From Nitrosarchaeum sp. (lineage in GTDB: Archaea; Thermoproteota; Nitrososphaeria; Nitrososphaerales; Nitrosopumilaceae), in contig JAGXTE010000054.1 in NCBI GenBank assembly GCA_018334095.1, forward strand, positions 1 to 63,512: a stretch of DNA of 63,512 nucleotides. Reading direction: 5' to 3'. Position numbers and translations under genes: made by a program. The notes beneath the pieces were generated by a model. That model did no database searches, had not been told where the DNA came from, and saw nothing but the letters and a program-made list of their open reading frames with translations. Positions 1-8,062 of this stretch are shown one piece after another (within the stretch, counting starts at the first letter, position 1; each line of letters opens with the position of its first letter).

Positions 1-9
1 ATCACTAAG

Positions 10-295
10 ATGTGTGAGCTGGAGCACGATACACTGCTACGGCAGAGGAAACTCCTCCCTCCATACAGGAAATGTGATCCGGAGATGGATAATCAGAGAT
101 GATTGGCAACGATGCAGAAAAGAATCTAACCTGGCGCACGATGATGGCAAAACCTGAGGTTTCCAGAGAAGGAATGAAAAAGACGTCCCACATGGAGCAA
201 AGCCAAACAGAACTATAGGATCCTGTACCAAGTTCAGGTAGGCTGCAAAGCGTAATATCGTGAAAACAGAAGGAGGGTTACTCCCAGCACACATA
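10..295 (+). ncRNA. rnpB: RNase P RNA (archaeal)
   Basis: RNA subunit of the ribozyme that trims the 5' ends of tRNA precursors. A terminal P1 helix forms between 10-24 (ATGTGTGAGCTGGAG) and 281-294 (CTCCCAGCACACAT). The conserved cores are present in order: AGAGGAAACTCC at 44-55 (CR I), GGTAGGCTGC at 237-246 (CR IV) and ACAGAAGGAGGGTTAC at 266-281 (CR V). At about 285 nt it is compact for an archaeal type A RNA. A T-rich stretch follows. Short reading frames on the other strand here are fortuitous. The assignment rests on consensus cores and P1; a covariance-model search was not possible. Confidence 0.9.
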
Positions 296-322
296 ATTTT
301 TTAATAATTTTAAATTTTTACG
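296..322 (+). terminator. T-rich terminator of RNase P RNA
   Basis: Directly after the P1 3' strand come T runs (TTTTTT, TTTTAAATTTTTA) without a hairpin, typical of archaeal termination. It also lies at the 3' end of the convergent gene that stops at 326. Confidence 0.5.
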
Positions 323-325
323 TAT

Positions 326-1684
326 TTAACTCATTGATGATGCTTGTTCTCTGCAGAGTTCGGCAGTGCATTTGCATGTTGCATCACACAAGCATGAACC
401 ATGCATTACACAATCACATTCAGTACCAATTTCAGCAGATGCGGCACAACCACACGCGGCCTCTTCCTGATTGTTAGAAATTGCTGGTGGAGAAGTTTGT
501 TTTTGGTCTTCATAAACACTTCTGGTTTGTTCATAATCAGAAGTATCTGCAAGATATGCTTCACCTCTATTTGTTTGATAACCACCAGAAGAAGCACTAG
601 TTTGATAGCTCACCAATCTACCTGGATCAATACCTTGTTGACCAACTGTTTGATTCTTTAGTGCCCTGTTACTGAAAATGAAAAATGCAATACCACCAAT
701 TGCAGCCATACCGGCCATTCCATAAACAATTGCAATTGGAAATCCACCTGTAGAAGTAGTACCATAATCTTTTGGAGGAGTTGGTGTAAGTCCTACAATT
801 TCTAATCCATCAAGTACATCCAATGCGCCAAATCCAATTGCTGCAATGTTTCCTTGATCAGCTGATTGAACACTTCGAATAACATAATTTTGATCAGCTG
901 CTACTTGTGCTTCAAAAACTCTTTCTACTTGTCTACCTTCTCTAAGACTACTTTCGCCCATTGTCCAACTAGATACAACAAATCCTGAGATTGATTGATC
1001 TAATCCAAATGTACCAGCATCCACATTGATTCCAGTAGGATCAAATAAGAAGTGCCAATTTGTCATGGGTTGTTGTAAAATGAAATCAGCGTTAAGAAGG
1101 CCTTTTGATAATATTGAATCAGCTTCAGTGTTTTGAAGTATTTCATAAACTGCTGGTTCTTTTGATTCTAACAAAGAGATTGGTATGTTAATTTCTACAC
1201 CATCGATTACAATAGAGTCATTAGTACCCATGCCTCTCCAACCCAAATCAACTAAAGTACGAACTTGATCTTTAGTAATGACATAGTCAGTTAAAGTTCC
1301 TTTTAGAATTACTTTGTAATCAACAGAGGTCTGTAGATTTCTACCTTTAAGATGAAAATCATAAGCAACGTTTAGATCAGAAATACGAGCATGACTTCCA
1401 TCATTCTGCATTTTTTTATTAAGGCTATCAATTAATTTTTGAACTCCTGGATTTGATGCATCTGCAGTTCCACTTACAGTCCATTCCTTAGTATGTAATT
1501 CATCAAAGAGTTTTCCACCGTTTGGATATTCAATAAAGATGGTTTTCAAATAACTGTAAGTAAATGGTGATTCATTACTGTTAGGATTGATTTTAGCATC
1601 TACTTGGGCAGCAAAGACAGAAGAACTTGAACCAATTACAAATAAACCTGCAACTAAAACTGCCAAGAATAAAGTCCTAGACAC
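326..1684 (-). CDS. Exported, membrane-anchored protein with Cys-rich C-terminal tail
   Basis: 452 residues, not matched to a named family. An N-terminal signal peptide ends near ...SSVFAAQ (residue 26). The extracytoplasmic part (27-312) alternates beta- and helix-like segments. One membrane helix lies at about 314-338, followed by FSNRALK. The cytoplasmic tail ends in a cluster of 10 cysteines within about 35 residues, including CGC, CDC, CLC and CKC pairs, which looks like a metal-thiolate site. The tail resembles metallothionein-like or metallochaperone segments, but that is inference. The gene is divergent from cofD. The start ATG at 1684 gives a full signal peptide. Confidence 0.75.
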   Translation of the reverse strand: MSRTLFLAVLVAGLFVIGSSSSVFAAQVDAKINPNSNESPFTYSYLKTIFIEYPNGGKLFDELHTKEWTVSGTADASNPGVQKLIDSLNKKMQNDGSHARISDLNVAYDFHLKGRNLQTSVDYKVILKGTLTDYVITKDQVRTLVDLGWRGMGTNDSIVIDGVEINIPISLLESKEPAVYEILQNTEADSILSKGLLNADFILQQPMTNWHFLFDPTGINVDAGTFGLDQSISGFVVSSWTMGESSLREGRQVERVFEAQVAADQNYVIRSVQSADQGNIAAIGFGALDVLDGLEIVGLTPTPPKDYGTTSTGGFPIAIVYGMAGMAAIGGIAFFIFSNRALKNQTVGQQGIDPGRLVSYQTSASSGGYQTNRGEAYLADTSDYEQTRSVYEDQKQTSPPAISNNQEEAACGCAASAEIGTECDCVMHGSCLCDATCKCTAELCREQASSMS

Positions 1685-1800
1685 GAATAAAATCGATCAC
1701 TAATTAGTAATAAACTTATCCTCAAAAATAAGATCGCAAATTTCTGAAAAAGTAATATGTAGTGACGGCAAATGACTTTTCGGTTTTAGGAGAAAATGGA

Positions 1801-2721
1801 ATGATTACAGTATTAGCAGGCGGAACAGGTTCAGTAAAGCTAGTTAGAGGATTAGTATCGCAAGAATCCAAAGTCAACGTAATAACTAACGTAGGAGACA
1901 ATTATTGGCTTTACGGATTATACGTATGCCCAGATATTGACACTATTATTTACGGTCTTGCCGATTTATTAGATCAAGAAAGAGGATGGGGAATCAAAAA
2001 AGACACATTCAACTTTCTAAGACAAATGGAAGTATTCGGCGAAGAAACATGGTTTAGAGTTGGAGATAGAGATGCAGCAACGCATTTGATTAGAACTAAC
2101 ATGTTAAAAAATGGTAAAAATTTAAGTGACATTACAAAATGGATGTGTGAAAAATTTGCAGTTAGTGCAAACATAATTCCAGTAACAGATAACAGTATTG
2201 AAACAAGAATAACCACAGACAAAGGAGAATTGCATCTTCAAGAATATTGGGTAAAACATCGTGGAAGAGATCCAGTAGAAGGAATTCAATACATTGGAGC
2301 TGACAAAGCACGCCCAAATCCTGAAGCAGTAAATGCAATTCATGATGCAGATATGATAATTTTAGCGCCTGGAAATCCGTTGACATCAATTGGTCCAATG
2401 TTACAAATTAAAGGAATTAGAAAAGAACTCTCAAAAATTAAAAAGAAAGTTGTCGCAGTCAGTCCACTCATAGGAGACAAAGCAGTTAGCGGTCCTGCTG
2501 CAAAATATATGGAAGCAGCTGGAATTGAAACAAATGCATATGGTCTTGCAAAAATGTATTCCGATGTTTGTTCAAATATAGTAGTAGATACAAAAGACAG
2601 ACTACTTGTTAAGAAAATCCAAAGTTTAGATATGAAAGTATACGAAACAAAAATTACTATGAATAATAAATTGGCTGAAGACGCATTAGCAAATTTTATT
2701 CTTAAACAAATACACGTATAA
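1801..2721 (+). CDS. cofD: 2-phospho-L-lactate transferase (CofD), F420 biosynthesis
   Basis: Transfers the phospholactyl (or phosphoenolpyruvyl) group from the GMP-activated donor to the deazaflavin Fo, the step that makes F420-0. The N-terminus MITVLAGGTGSVKLVRGL is the family's glycine-rich nucleotide-binding start, followed by NVGDN and later PGNPLTSIGPML. At 306 residues it has normal family length. An upstream in-frame ATG (1762) would add 13 residues unlike the family; the ATG at 1801 has a Shine-Dalgarno-like AGGAG about 10 nt upstream, so it is preferred. cofC follows after 1 nt, so the two form an operon. Confidence 0.93.
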   Translation: MITVLAGGTGSVKLVRGLVSQESKVNVITNVGDNYWLYGLYVCPDIDTIIYGLADLLDQERGWGIKKDTFNFLRQMEVFGEETWFRVGDRDAATHLIRTNMLKNGKNLSDITKWMCEKFAVSANIIPVTDNSIETRITTDKGELHLQEYWVKHRGRDPVEGIQYIGADKARPNPEAVNAIHDADMIILAPGNPLTSIGPMLQIKGIRKELSKIKKKVVAVSPLIGDKAVSGPAAKYMEAAGIETNAYGLAKMYSDVCSNIVVDTKDRLLVKKIQSLDMKVYETKITMNNKLAEDALANFILKQIHV

Positions 2722-2722
2722 T

Positions 2723-3361
2723 TTGAAAATTGCAGCAGTTATTCCTGTAAAGACGTTCTCATTAGCAAAAACACGTTTAGATTTATCATCACATCAAAAA
2801 GAAGAACTTTGTAAAATTATGTTAGAAGAAATCTTATACACTTTATCAATTTCGCCACAAATTGATAAAACAATAATTGTTACTAAAGAGCCAAAAGCAA
2901 TTGAACTGGCTAAAAAATATAATGCAATTATCATATCAGATAATGAAGAAAAAAGTGTAAATAACGCAGTTGCATTAGCTGACAAATATCTGTTAGAAAA
3001 TAAATTTGATGCATCAATAGTTTTTCCTCAAGATATACCATTTATCAAAACTCAAGATATTGATTTTATGTTAAACTACAAAATACCACCAAATTTTGCC
3101 ATAGTGGTACCATCTAGAAGATTTGATGGTACAAATGCATTAGTAAGAATGCCAATTGATTTGATGATAACACACTATGATGAAGATAGTTACAAGATCC
3201 ACATGAATACAGCAAAGGAGGTTACAAGAAATGTAGCACTAGTTTTTGTAAAAAGAATAATGTTAGATGTGGACAACATGGAGGATTTGAAATTTCTCTT
3301 AGAACAAAATGAAAAACCAGATATTTCAAAGAAAATCAAGAGTGTTTTAGACGTAAAATAA
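2723..3361 (+). CDS. cofC: 2-phospho-L-lactate guanylyltransferase (CofC)
   Basis: Activates phospholactate (or PEP) with GTP for CofD. The 212-residue nucleotidyltransferase starts MKIAAVIPVKTFSLAKTRL, the CofC/MobA-like IPVK..A.tRL motif, and has FPQDIPFI as the Asp-containing metal/nucleotide segment and VVPSRRFDGTNAL, the family's P[SD]..x.GTN.L signature. The TTG start (2723) lies one base after the cofD stop, so translation is probably coupled. Confidence 0.92.
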   Translation: MKIAAVIPVKTFSLAKTRLDLSSHQKEELCKIMLEEILYTLSISPQIDKTIIVTKEPKAIELAKKYNAIIISDNEEKSVNNAVALADKYLLENKFDASIVFPQDIPFIKTQDIDFMLNYKIPPNFAIVVPSRRFDGTNALVRMPIDLMITHYDEDSYKIHMNTAKEVTRNVALVFVKRIMLDVDNMEDLKFLLEQNEKPDISKKIKSVLDVK

Positions 3362-3439
3362 GAAAAAATAATGTATTTTTTGCAGATCAGTTATTTTTTT
3401 AACAAATATCACCAGCAAGTTTATAAGAAATAATTCAGC

Positions 3440-3452
3440 AATGGTTATATAT
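3440..3452 (+). promoter_or_regulatory. TATA region of tfb
   Basis: GGTTATATATC about 30-35 nt upstream of the tfb start is the best TATA box. GAAGGAAA just before the ATG could act as a ribosome binding site. Confidence 0.45.
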
Positions 3453-3478
3453 CAGAATAAAATTTTGAAGGAAAAAAT

Positions 3479-4387
3479 ATGGTTAAAAATGTAAATCCAA
3501 AAGACAGATGCCCAAGATGCGGTCAGGGTACATTAGTTACAGATGCAACTACGGGGGAAAATTTCTGTGGAAAATGTGGTTTTGTAATTACAGATAAAGT
3601 AGATGAATCAGGGCCAGAATGGAGATCATTTTCAAATGAGGGCGAAAATAAAAGCCGAGCAGGTGTACCAACTTCCTTAGCAATGCATGATATGGGATTA
3701 GCGACAGTCATCAATCCTCAAAATAGAGACGCAACAGGTAAACCTCTTACATCTGCAATGAAAAGCACCATAGAGAGGTTAAGAACATGGGACAGTAGAA
3801 GTCAAGTTCATGAACCAGTTGACAGAAACTTTAGGCAAGCATTTAGTGAACTTGATAGATTAAAAGACAAATTAGCAGTAGGTGATGCAGTCATTGAAAA
3901 GGCTGCATACATTTATCGTAAAGCTTTAGAAAAAGGACTTGTAAGAGGTCGTTCAATTTCAGCATTGATTGCATCTGCACTTTACGCTGCATGCAGAGAT
4001 ACGGAAACACCAAGAACTCTAAAAGACATAGGACATGCTAGCAACATAAAACGAAAAGACATTGCAAGATGCTACAGATTACTTCTACGAGAACTTAATT
4101 TGAAAATGCCTGTAGTAGATCCTGTAAAATGCATTTCTAGAATAGCAAGTAAAGCAGGGTTGTCTGAAAAAACAAAAAGAGCTGCCACTAAAATTCTTCA
4201 AACAGCTGAAGAACAAAAAATATCTGCAGGAAAAGATCCTATGGGATTAGCAGCTGCTGCACTTTACGTGGCATGTGTTACAAATGGTGAAAATAAAACT
4301 CAGAGAGATGTAGCAGAAGCAGCTGGCGTAACTGAAGTTACAATAAGAAATAGATACAAAGGTTTGAAAGTTGCTTTAAATCTGTAA
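3479..4387 (+). CDS. tfb: Transcription initiation factor TFB (TFIIB homologue)
   Basis: Recruits RNA polymerase to TBP-bound promoters and reads the BRE upstream of the TATA box. The 302 residues show an N-terminal zinc ribbon (CPRCGQG at 12-18, CGKCG at 31-35), a B-finger/linker region, and two cyclin repeats (about 105-195 and 200-300) with repeated SALIASALYAACR and GLAAAALYVACV segments. The second repeat carries the HTH TQRDVAEAAGVTEVTIRNRYKGL. Thaumarchaea usually encode several TFBs, so this may be one of a set. Confidence 0.96.
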   Translation: MVKNVNPKDRCPRCGQGTLVTDATTGENFCGKCGFVITDKVDESGPEWRSFSNEGENKSRAGVPTSLAMHDMGLATVINPQNRDATGKPLTSAMKSTIERLRTWDSRSQVHEPVDRNFRQAFSELDRLKDKLAVGDAVIEKAAYIYRKALEKGLVRGRSISALIASALYAACRDTETPRTLKDIGHASNIKRKDIARCYRLLLRELNLKMPVVDPVKCISRIASKAGLSEKTKRAATKILQTAEEQKISAGKDPMGLAAAALYVACVTNGENKTQRDVAEAAGVTEVTIRNRYKGLKVALNL

Positions 4388-4427
4388 TAGTTTTTAGACA
4401 ATATTAAAAATAAATAAAAAATAGAAT

Positions 4428-5420
4428 TTATTCAATTTTTAACTTTTGTTCTTTTCTTGAATTAAAATAATCAAGCAACACTACTAAAATTGAAAATGCG
4501 CCAGAAATAAAAAATAGAATTTCCATAGTATTGAGAAGAGAATGAGAAAATGCAACGTCAATTGCAATTTCATTAATTTGAGAAATAAAATTTGCATAAG
4601 AAAATATGAAGTAATTTGTACCCCAATGAACTAAAATTGCAGTTATCAAACCAAATCTAACATATAACCATCCAAGAATTATTCCACTCATGCTAGCCTG
4701 TACAAGTTTACCCTCACTCCACGGTTCACCAGTCATGATATGAGCTAATCCAAAAAATACACCTACAAAAACTATCAAAAATAATGATTTCTTATGATCA
4801 GATATGTGTAAGTAATGACTAGGATTCCAAAGTGATTTAAAAAAATGACTTGGAGATAGTTTATGTGAATAAAATACAAAGAGAGGCAATCCAATAAGTA
4901 GAACTCTAAATCCAAACTCTTCAACAATAGGAGAAAGACTAACATACAAAAATTGAGTTAGTTCGTTATCTATTGGCGGTGGAACTGTTGTAATTCCAAA
5001 TCCCTGTTGAACATAATCAATTGTAATCGAGAGTAAAATAATTATTGAAAACCATTTAGTGATTGTTATCATATAGTTAGATTTTGTGTCAAATTTTCCA
5101 CGAGATAGATTCAGAGAAAGTAATTTCAAAAATCCAGATTTAGGTCCAAACATAGATATCGCAAAAAGAACTGCATAAATTGACCATAAGACAATAAAGA
5201 TGTCGCCTATTTCAATACCATCTGGAATTAGATATCCAATTGTTTTAAAAATATCAAGATCCTTTAGAGGATATTCAAAATTAATGTCATTTCCGATATC
5301 AGTGTTAAACACAGTAAACAGTCCAATTGGAAACGACAGTAACATCATACCAAATATGACAGACAGAAGTGCCAAATGGGGAATCCCTATCATTTGGAGT
5401 ATTTTGTTTGGAGATTGCAA
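4428..5420 (-). CDS. CPBP-family (CAAX/Abi) intramembrane metalloprotease
   Basis: Polytopic membrane protein of 330 residues with seven to eight hydrophobic segments. Motif 1 is EEFGFRVLL (EExxxR), motif 2 is FGLAHIMTG and motif 3 is HWGTNYF, matching the CPBP glutamate/histidine active site in the membrane. The substrate is unknown. A TTG start at 5420 lies 7 nt after the upstream SUI1 stop, so the two are probably co-transcribed; the in-frame ATG 10 codons later (MIGIPHLALL) is an alternative start. Confidence 0.85.
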   Translation of the reverse strand: MQSPNKILQMIGIPHLALLSVIFGMMLLSFPIGLFTVFNTDIGNDINFEYPLKDLDIFKTIGYLIPDGIEIGDIFIVLWSIYAVLFAISMFGPKSGFLKLLSLNLSRGKFDTKSNYMITITKWFSIIILLSITIDYVQQGFGITTVPPPIDNELTQFLYVSLSPIVEEFGFRVLLIGLPLFVFYSHKLSPSHFFKSLWNPSHYLHISDHKKSLFLIVFVGVFFGLAHIMTGEPWSEGKLVQASMSGIILGWLYVRFGLITAILVHWGTNYFIFSYANFISQINEIAIDVAFSHSLLNTMEILFFISGAFSILVVLLDYFNSRKEQKLKIE

Positions 5421-5427
5421 CGTATAT

Positions 5428-5736
5428 CTAATGAAGTTCGATGCTAGCTTCAGGAAATCCTAAATGAATGAGGGTTTCCTTGATTGTATCCCGATGATCA
5501 CCTTGAAGAAATATGTATCCATCTTTTGCAGTTCCCCCGCAAGCATATTTGTTTTTTAATTCTTTTGCAACAACTTCTAAATTATTTAACTTTGGATCCA
5601 ATCCTTCAATCATGGTTCCCTTTTTCTTGAATCGTCTGGTTTCTAAACGGATTATAATTTTTGTACTATCTTTAGCAAGTTCGCCACATGCGCATAGATC
5701 TTCAGGTAGACCACAAGTATTACAAATTACTGCCAT
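5428..5736 (-). CDS. Translation initiation factor 1 (SUI1/eIF1 family)
   Basis: Start-codon selection factor of the small ribosomal subunit. At 102 residues it has normal archaeal length. The short Cys-bearing N-terminus (CNTCGLPEDLCACG) is typical of archaeal SUI1, and the core contains TMIEGLD and the characteristic KYACGGTAKDGYIFLQGDHR. A minus-strand TATA (GCTTAATAG) lies about 30 nt upstream of the ATG. Confidence 0.94.
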   Translation of the reverse strand: MAVICNTCGLPEDLCACGELAKDSTKIIIRLETRRFKKKGTMIEGLDPKLNNLEVVAKELKNKYACGGTAKDGYIFLQGDHRDTIKETLIHLGFPEASIELH

Positions 5737-5839
5737 ACGTTCTAAATTAATTCAATTTTACGCACTATTAAGCCTTGTTTGATATAATAATAGATTACAA
5801 AATAATTGTATTTTTTAAAGAGAAATTATAACTATCCAC

Positions 5840-6193
5840 ATGTCAAAAGATCTTACAAAAAAAGCAGCAGAAATGCTATTGAACGGAGCAACATTGCTTA
5901 GTGAACCATGTCCATACTGTTCAGGAGTAAGAGTAATGAAAGAAGGACATGCATTATGCATTAACTGTGGGAGAGAGCCAGAGAAAAAAGAGATTCCAAC
6001 TGAAAAAAAGCACCAAACTGAAAAAACAAGTATAGAAATTACACTAGAAAAAAAACTATCCGAATTATCTAAGGAATTAGAACAAGAGGGAAATCATGAA
6101 AAACAGCAGCAAATTTTAAGATCTATCAATTCAATAATTGAAACAATAGAAAAATTAAAAATTAGCAAGATTTCAAAAAAACAGGAATCTTAG
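5840..6193 (+). CDS. Zinc-ribbon protein of the autoantigen p27 (Sjogren/scleroderma) family
   Basis: 117 residues. The conserved family N-terminus KAAEMLLNGATLLSEPCPYC leads into a CxxC...CxxC zinc ribbon (residues 27-46). The rest is a charged, probably coiled helix rich in K and E. The molecular role of this archaeal family is not established. The gene converges on the UspA gene with a 4-bp overlap. Confidence 0.85.
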   Translation: MSKDLTKKAAEMLLNGATLLSEPCPYCSGVRVMKEGHALCINCGREPEKKEIPTEKKHQTEKTSIEITLEKKLSELSKELEQEGNHEKQQQILRSINSIIETIEKLKISKISKKQES

Positions 6194-6624
6194 GAACGTA
6201 ACAACAGTATTGGAACTTTAACACTGTTAGTTATCGATTTTATAATAAATTCATAGTGATCATTTTCAAATTCAGATAGATGAGGATGATCGATTATCAG
6301 AAGATCGGTTTTTTTTTCTTTTACAAAATCAACTATCCAATCAGAGATAGAATCAGTTAATGCGACTTTTATTGTAATTGGGATATCTTTCTCATTTGCA
6401 ATCTTTTTAAGTTTCTCAAGATTTTTTAAAATTTTTTCTTTGGTTTTAGCATACTTCTTTTTATCGTGATTTGTTTCAAAAAAAACAAATTTAGAGGGAT
6501 TTTTATAAACACAGTCAATAATAGTAAGTTCTCCTTCAAATTTTTGTGCAATATCTAAACCAGTTAGAAAAGATTTATTCTCAAATTTTTTTGTAATAAA
6601 GGCAACAACTATTTTTTTGAACAT
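6190..6624 (-). CDS. Universal stress protein, UspA family
   Basis: 144 residues with a Rossmann-like alpha/beta fold: MFKKIVVAFITKKFENKSFL start, central TDLLIIDHPH strand, and a C-terminal SVKVPILLLRS strand. The usual ATP-binding G-x2-G-x9-G(S/T) loop is poorly preserved (IDHPHLSEFEND), so nucleotide binding is uncertain. The gene lies 30 nt downstream of the DUF389 gene on the same strand and may be co-transcribed with it. Confidence 0.8.
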   Translation of the reverse strand: MFKKIVVAFITKKFENKSFLTGLDIAQKFEGELTIIDCVYKNPSKFVFFETNHDKKKYAKTKEKILKNLEKLKKIANEKDIPITIKVALTDSISDWIVDFVKEKKTDLLIIDHPHLSEFENDHYEFIIKSITNSVKVPILLLRS

Positions 6625-6655
6625 AAGAATCAGAATTGTATCCTATTAAAAAAGA

Positions 6656-7654
6656 TTATAACCAAAATGTCAAAATCCCCAATACCACACTCATCGCAAT
6701 AAAGATCAGAATTGTATATGTTTGGTATTTTTTTGCCTGTGTTTGTTCATGAGACTGCCTTGGATTGATACCAAGTGCAAAAAATACAACCATAGTACCT
6801 AAAACGAGTCCCAAAATATTTGCAATTGTCAATGTGAGTGAATTAATGAACATATCATAATCTAAGAGTGCGATAGATATGCCTGTAACAACAGCCGGTG
6901 GAACTAATGCTGCAGCAATTGCCACACCTACAAGAATACCTGGAATGTCAGAAGACATTGCAATACCACCAGCTAATCCTAAAAGAATTGCAACCACCAG
7001 AAATACAGGAGTCATCTCGGTTCTTGCAAGAATTTCAGGAGTAATTTCTAATTCGGTAAATGATGATGCAACCGCAGTTAATCCTGCACCTATTGCAATA
7101 ATCACTAATGTTAAAATTAATCCAGACTTTGCAGCCTTGTACATTTTTTTTGGCTGACCGACTGCAGCGTTATAAGAAAATGCAGTTATCGGACCAAGTA
7201 GGGGAGATAGTAACATTGCTCCAATTACAAGAGAAGCGTTATTTGCAAATAGGCCAACCAGAGCAACTGAGGATGCAATTGCAATCATAAACAATAGATT
7301 TTTTTTTAATCCCACAGAAGGTTCTGTTAAGGTTTTAAATTCTTCAATAGTTTTTTTGTCTTTTTTTATGTGTTTTAGTTTCTCTTCTTCATGTAATCGA
7401 TCAGAATGTTCAGATATTGCCGAATCCAATGTTTGACTGATAAGATAAATCTCTTTGATTCTAGTATCAAGAATATCACTTAATTCATTTATGACAGTTC
7501 TTGAAATTATATCAGGAACTATTACATTGTAATGAATTAGTTTATGATCATCCACTATAGCCAATTTTAAATTGTATGAAACTTTGTATTTTTTCAAGAT
7601 ATATTCTATGCTTGGCGTTTGTTGTTCAAAACAAGTTAATTCAATTCGCTTCAA
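6656..7654 (-). CDS. DUF389 (TIGR00341-type) membrane protein
   Basis: 332 residues. The soluble N-terminal alpha/beta domain (1-110) is followed by five to six membrane helices with the family hallmark GAMLLSPLLGPITAFSYNAAVG and later GILVGVAIAAALVPPAVVTGI. The family is widespread and uncharacterised, possibly a transporter or channel. The gene precedes uspA in one transcription unit. Confidence 0.9.
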   Translation of the reverse strand: MKRIELTCFEQQTPSIEYILKKYKVSYNLKLAIVDDHKLIHYNVIVPDIISRTVINELSDILDTRIKEIYLISQTLDSAISEHSDRLHEEEKLKHIKKDKKTIEEFKTLTEPSVGLKKNLLFMIAIASSVALVGLFANNASLVIGAMLLSPLLGPITAFSYNAAVGQPKKMYKAAKSGLILTLVIIAIGAGLTAVASSFTELEITPEILARTEMTPVFLVVAILLGLAGGIAMSSDIPGILVGVAIAAALVPPAVVTGISIALLDYDMFINSLTLTIANILGLVLGTMVVFFALGINPRQSHEQTQAKKYQTYTILIFIAMSVVLGILTFWL

Positions 7655-7888
7655 TTAATCCCATCTATTTCAAAAATACTAACTATTAATCTATCCTGAT
7701 TTTTTCTGAACCAGTTTTGAAAGAAACAGAGAATAGCATAAATGGAGACACCAGAATTGATACAATTAGGCATTTTTATTAATCGAGGGTAAAAAACGGT
7801 CACAAAAAAGAGATTTTTTGTTAAAATAGTCAAAGATTATTAGAGGAATAAAGTATTTATGTCAAAATTCAAGCTTTAAAAAGTAGCA

Positions 7889-8059
7889 ATGAGCAGTAAG
7901 AAGAAAGGAGCACCACTACCAGCATCAAGTGGAGGCCTCATGAGATTCTTTGAGGACGAAACCAAAGGATTCAAAGTAGATCCAAGAATTGTTGTCTCCG
8001 TTCCCATTAGCTTGATTGTGGTTTCTTGGCTAATTGACATATTTTTAGTTGCGAAATAA
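7889..8059 (+). CDS. secG: Preprotein translocase subunit Sec61-beta (SecG-like)
   Basis: 56-residue tail-anchored protein. A Lys/Gly/Pro-rich N-terminus (MSSKKKGAPLPASSGGLMRF) with FFEDETKGFKVDP leads to one C-terminal membrane helix (about 36-54), exactly the archaeal Sec61-beta pattern. It is the small subunit of the SecYE-beta channel. A TATA-like TATTTATG lies about 30 nt upstream. It is followed after 3 nt by the DUF2070 gene, a common archaeal neighbour. Confidence 0.92.
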   Translation: MSSKKKGAPLPASSGGLMRFFEDETKGFKVDPRIVVSVPISLIVVSWLIDIFLVAK

Positions 8060-8062
8060 GAC

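Noticed and set aside
5..294. Two minus-strand reading frames of 62 and 85 codons
   Set aside because: They lie inside the RNase P RNA, whose P1 helix and conserved cores explain the sequence.
7651..7833. 60-codon minus-strand frame before the DUF389 gene
   Set aside because: No family features and it overlaps the DUF389 start; probably chance.
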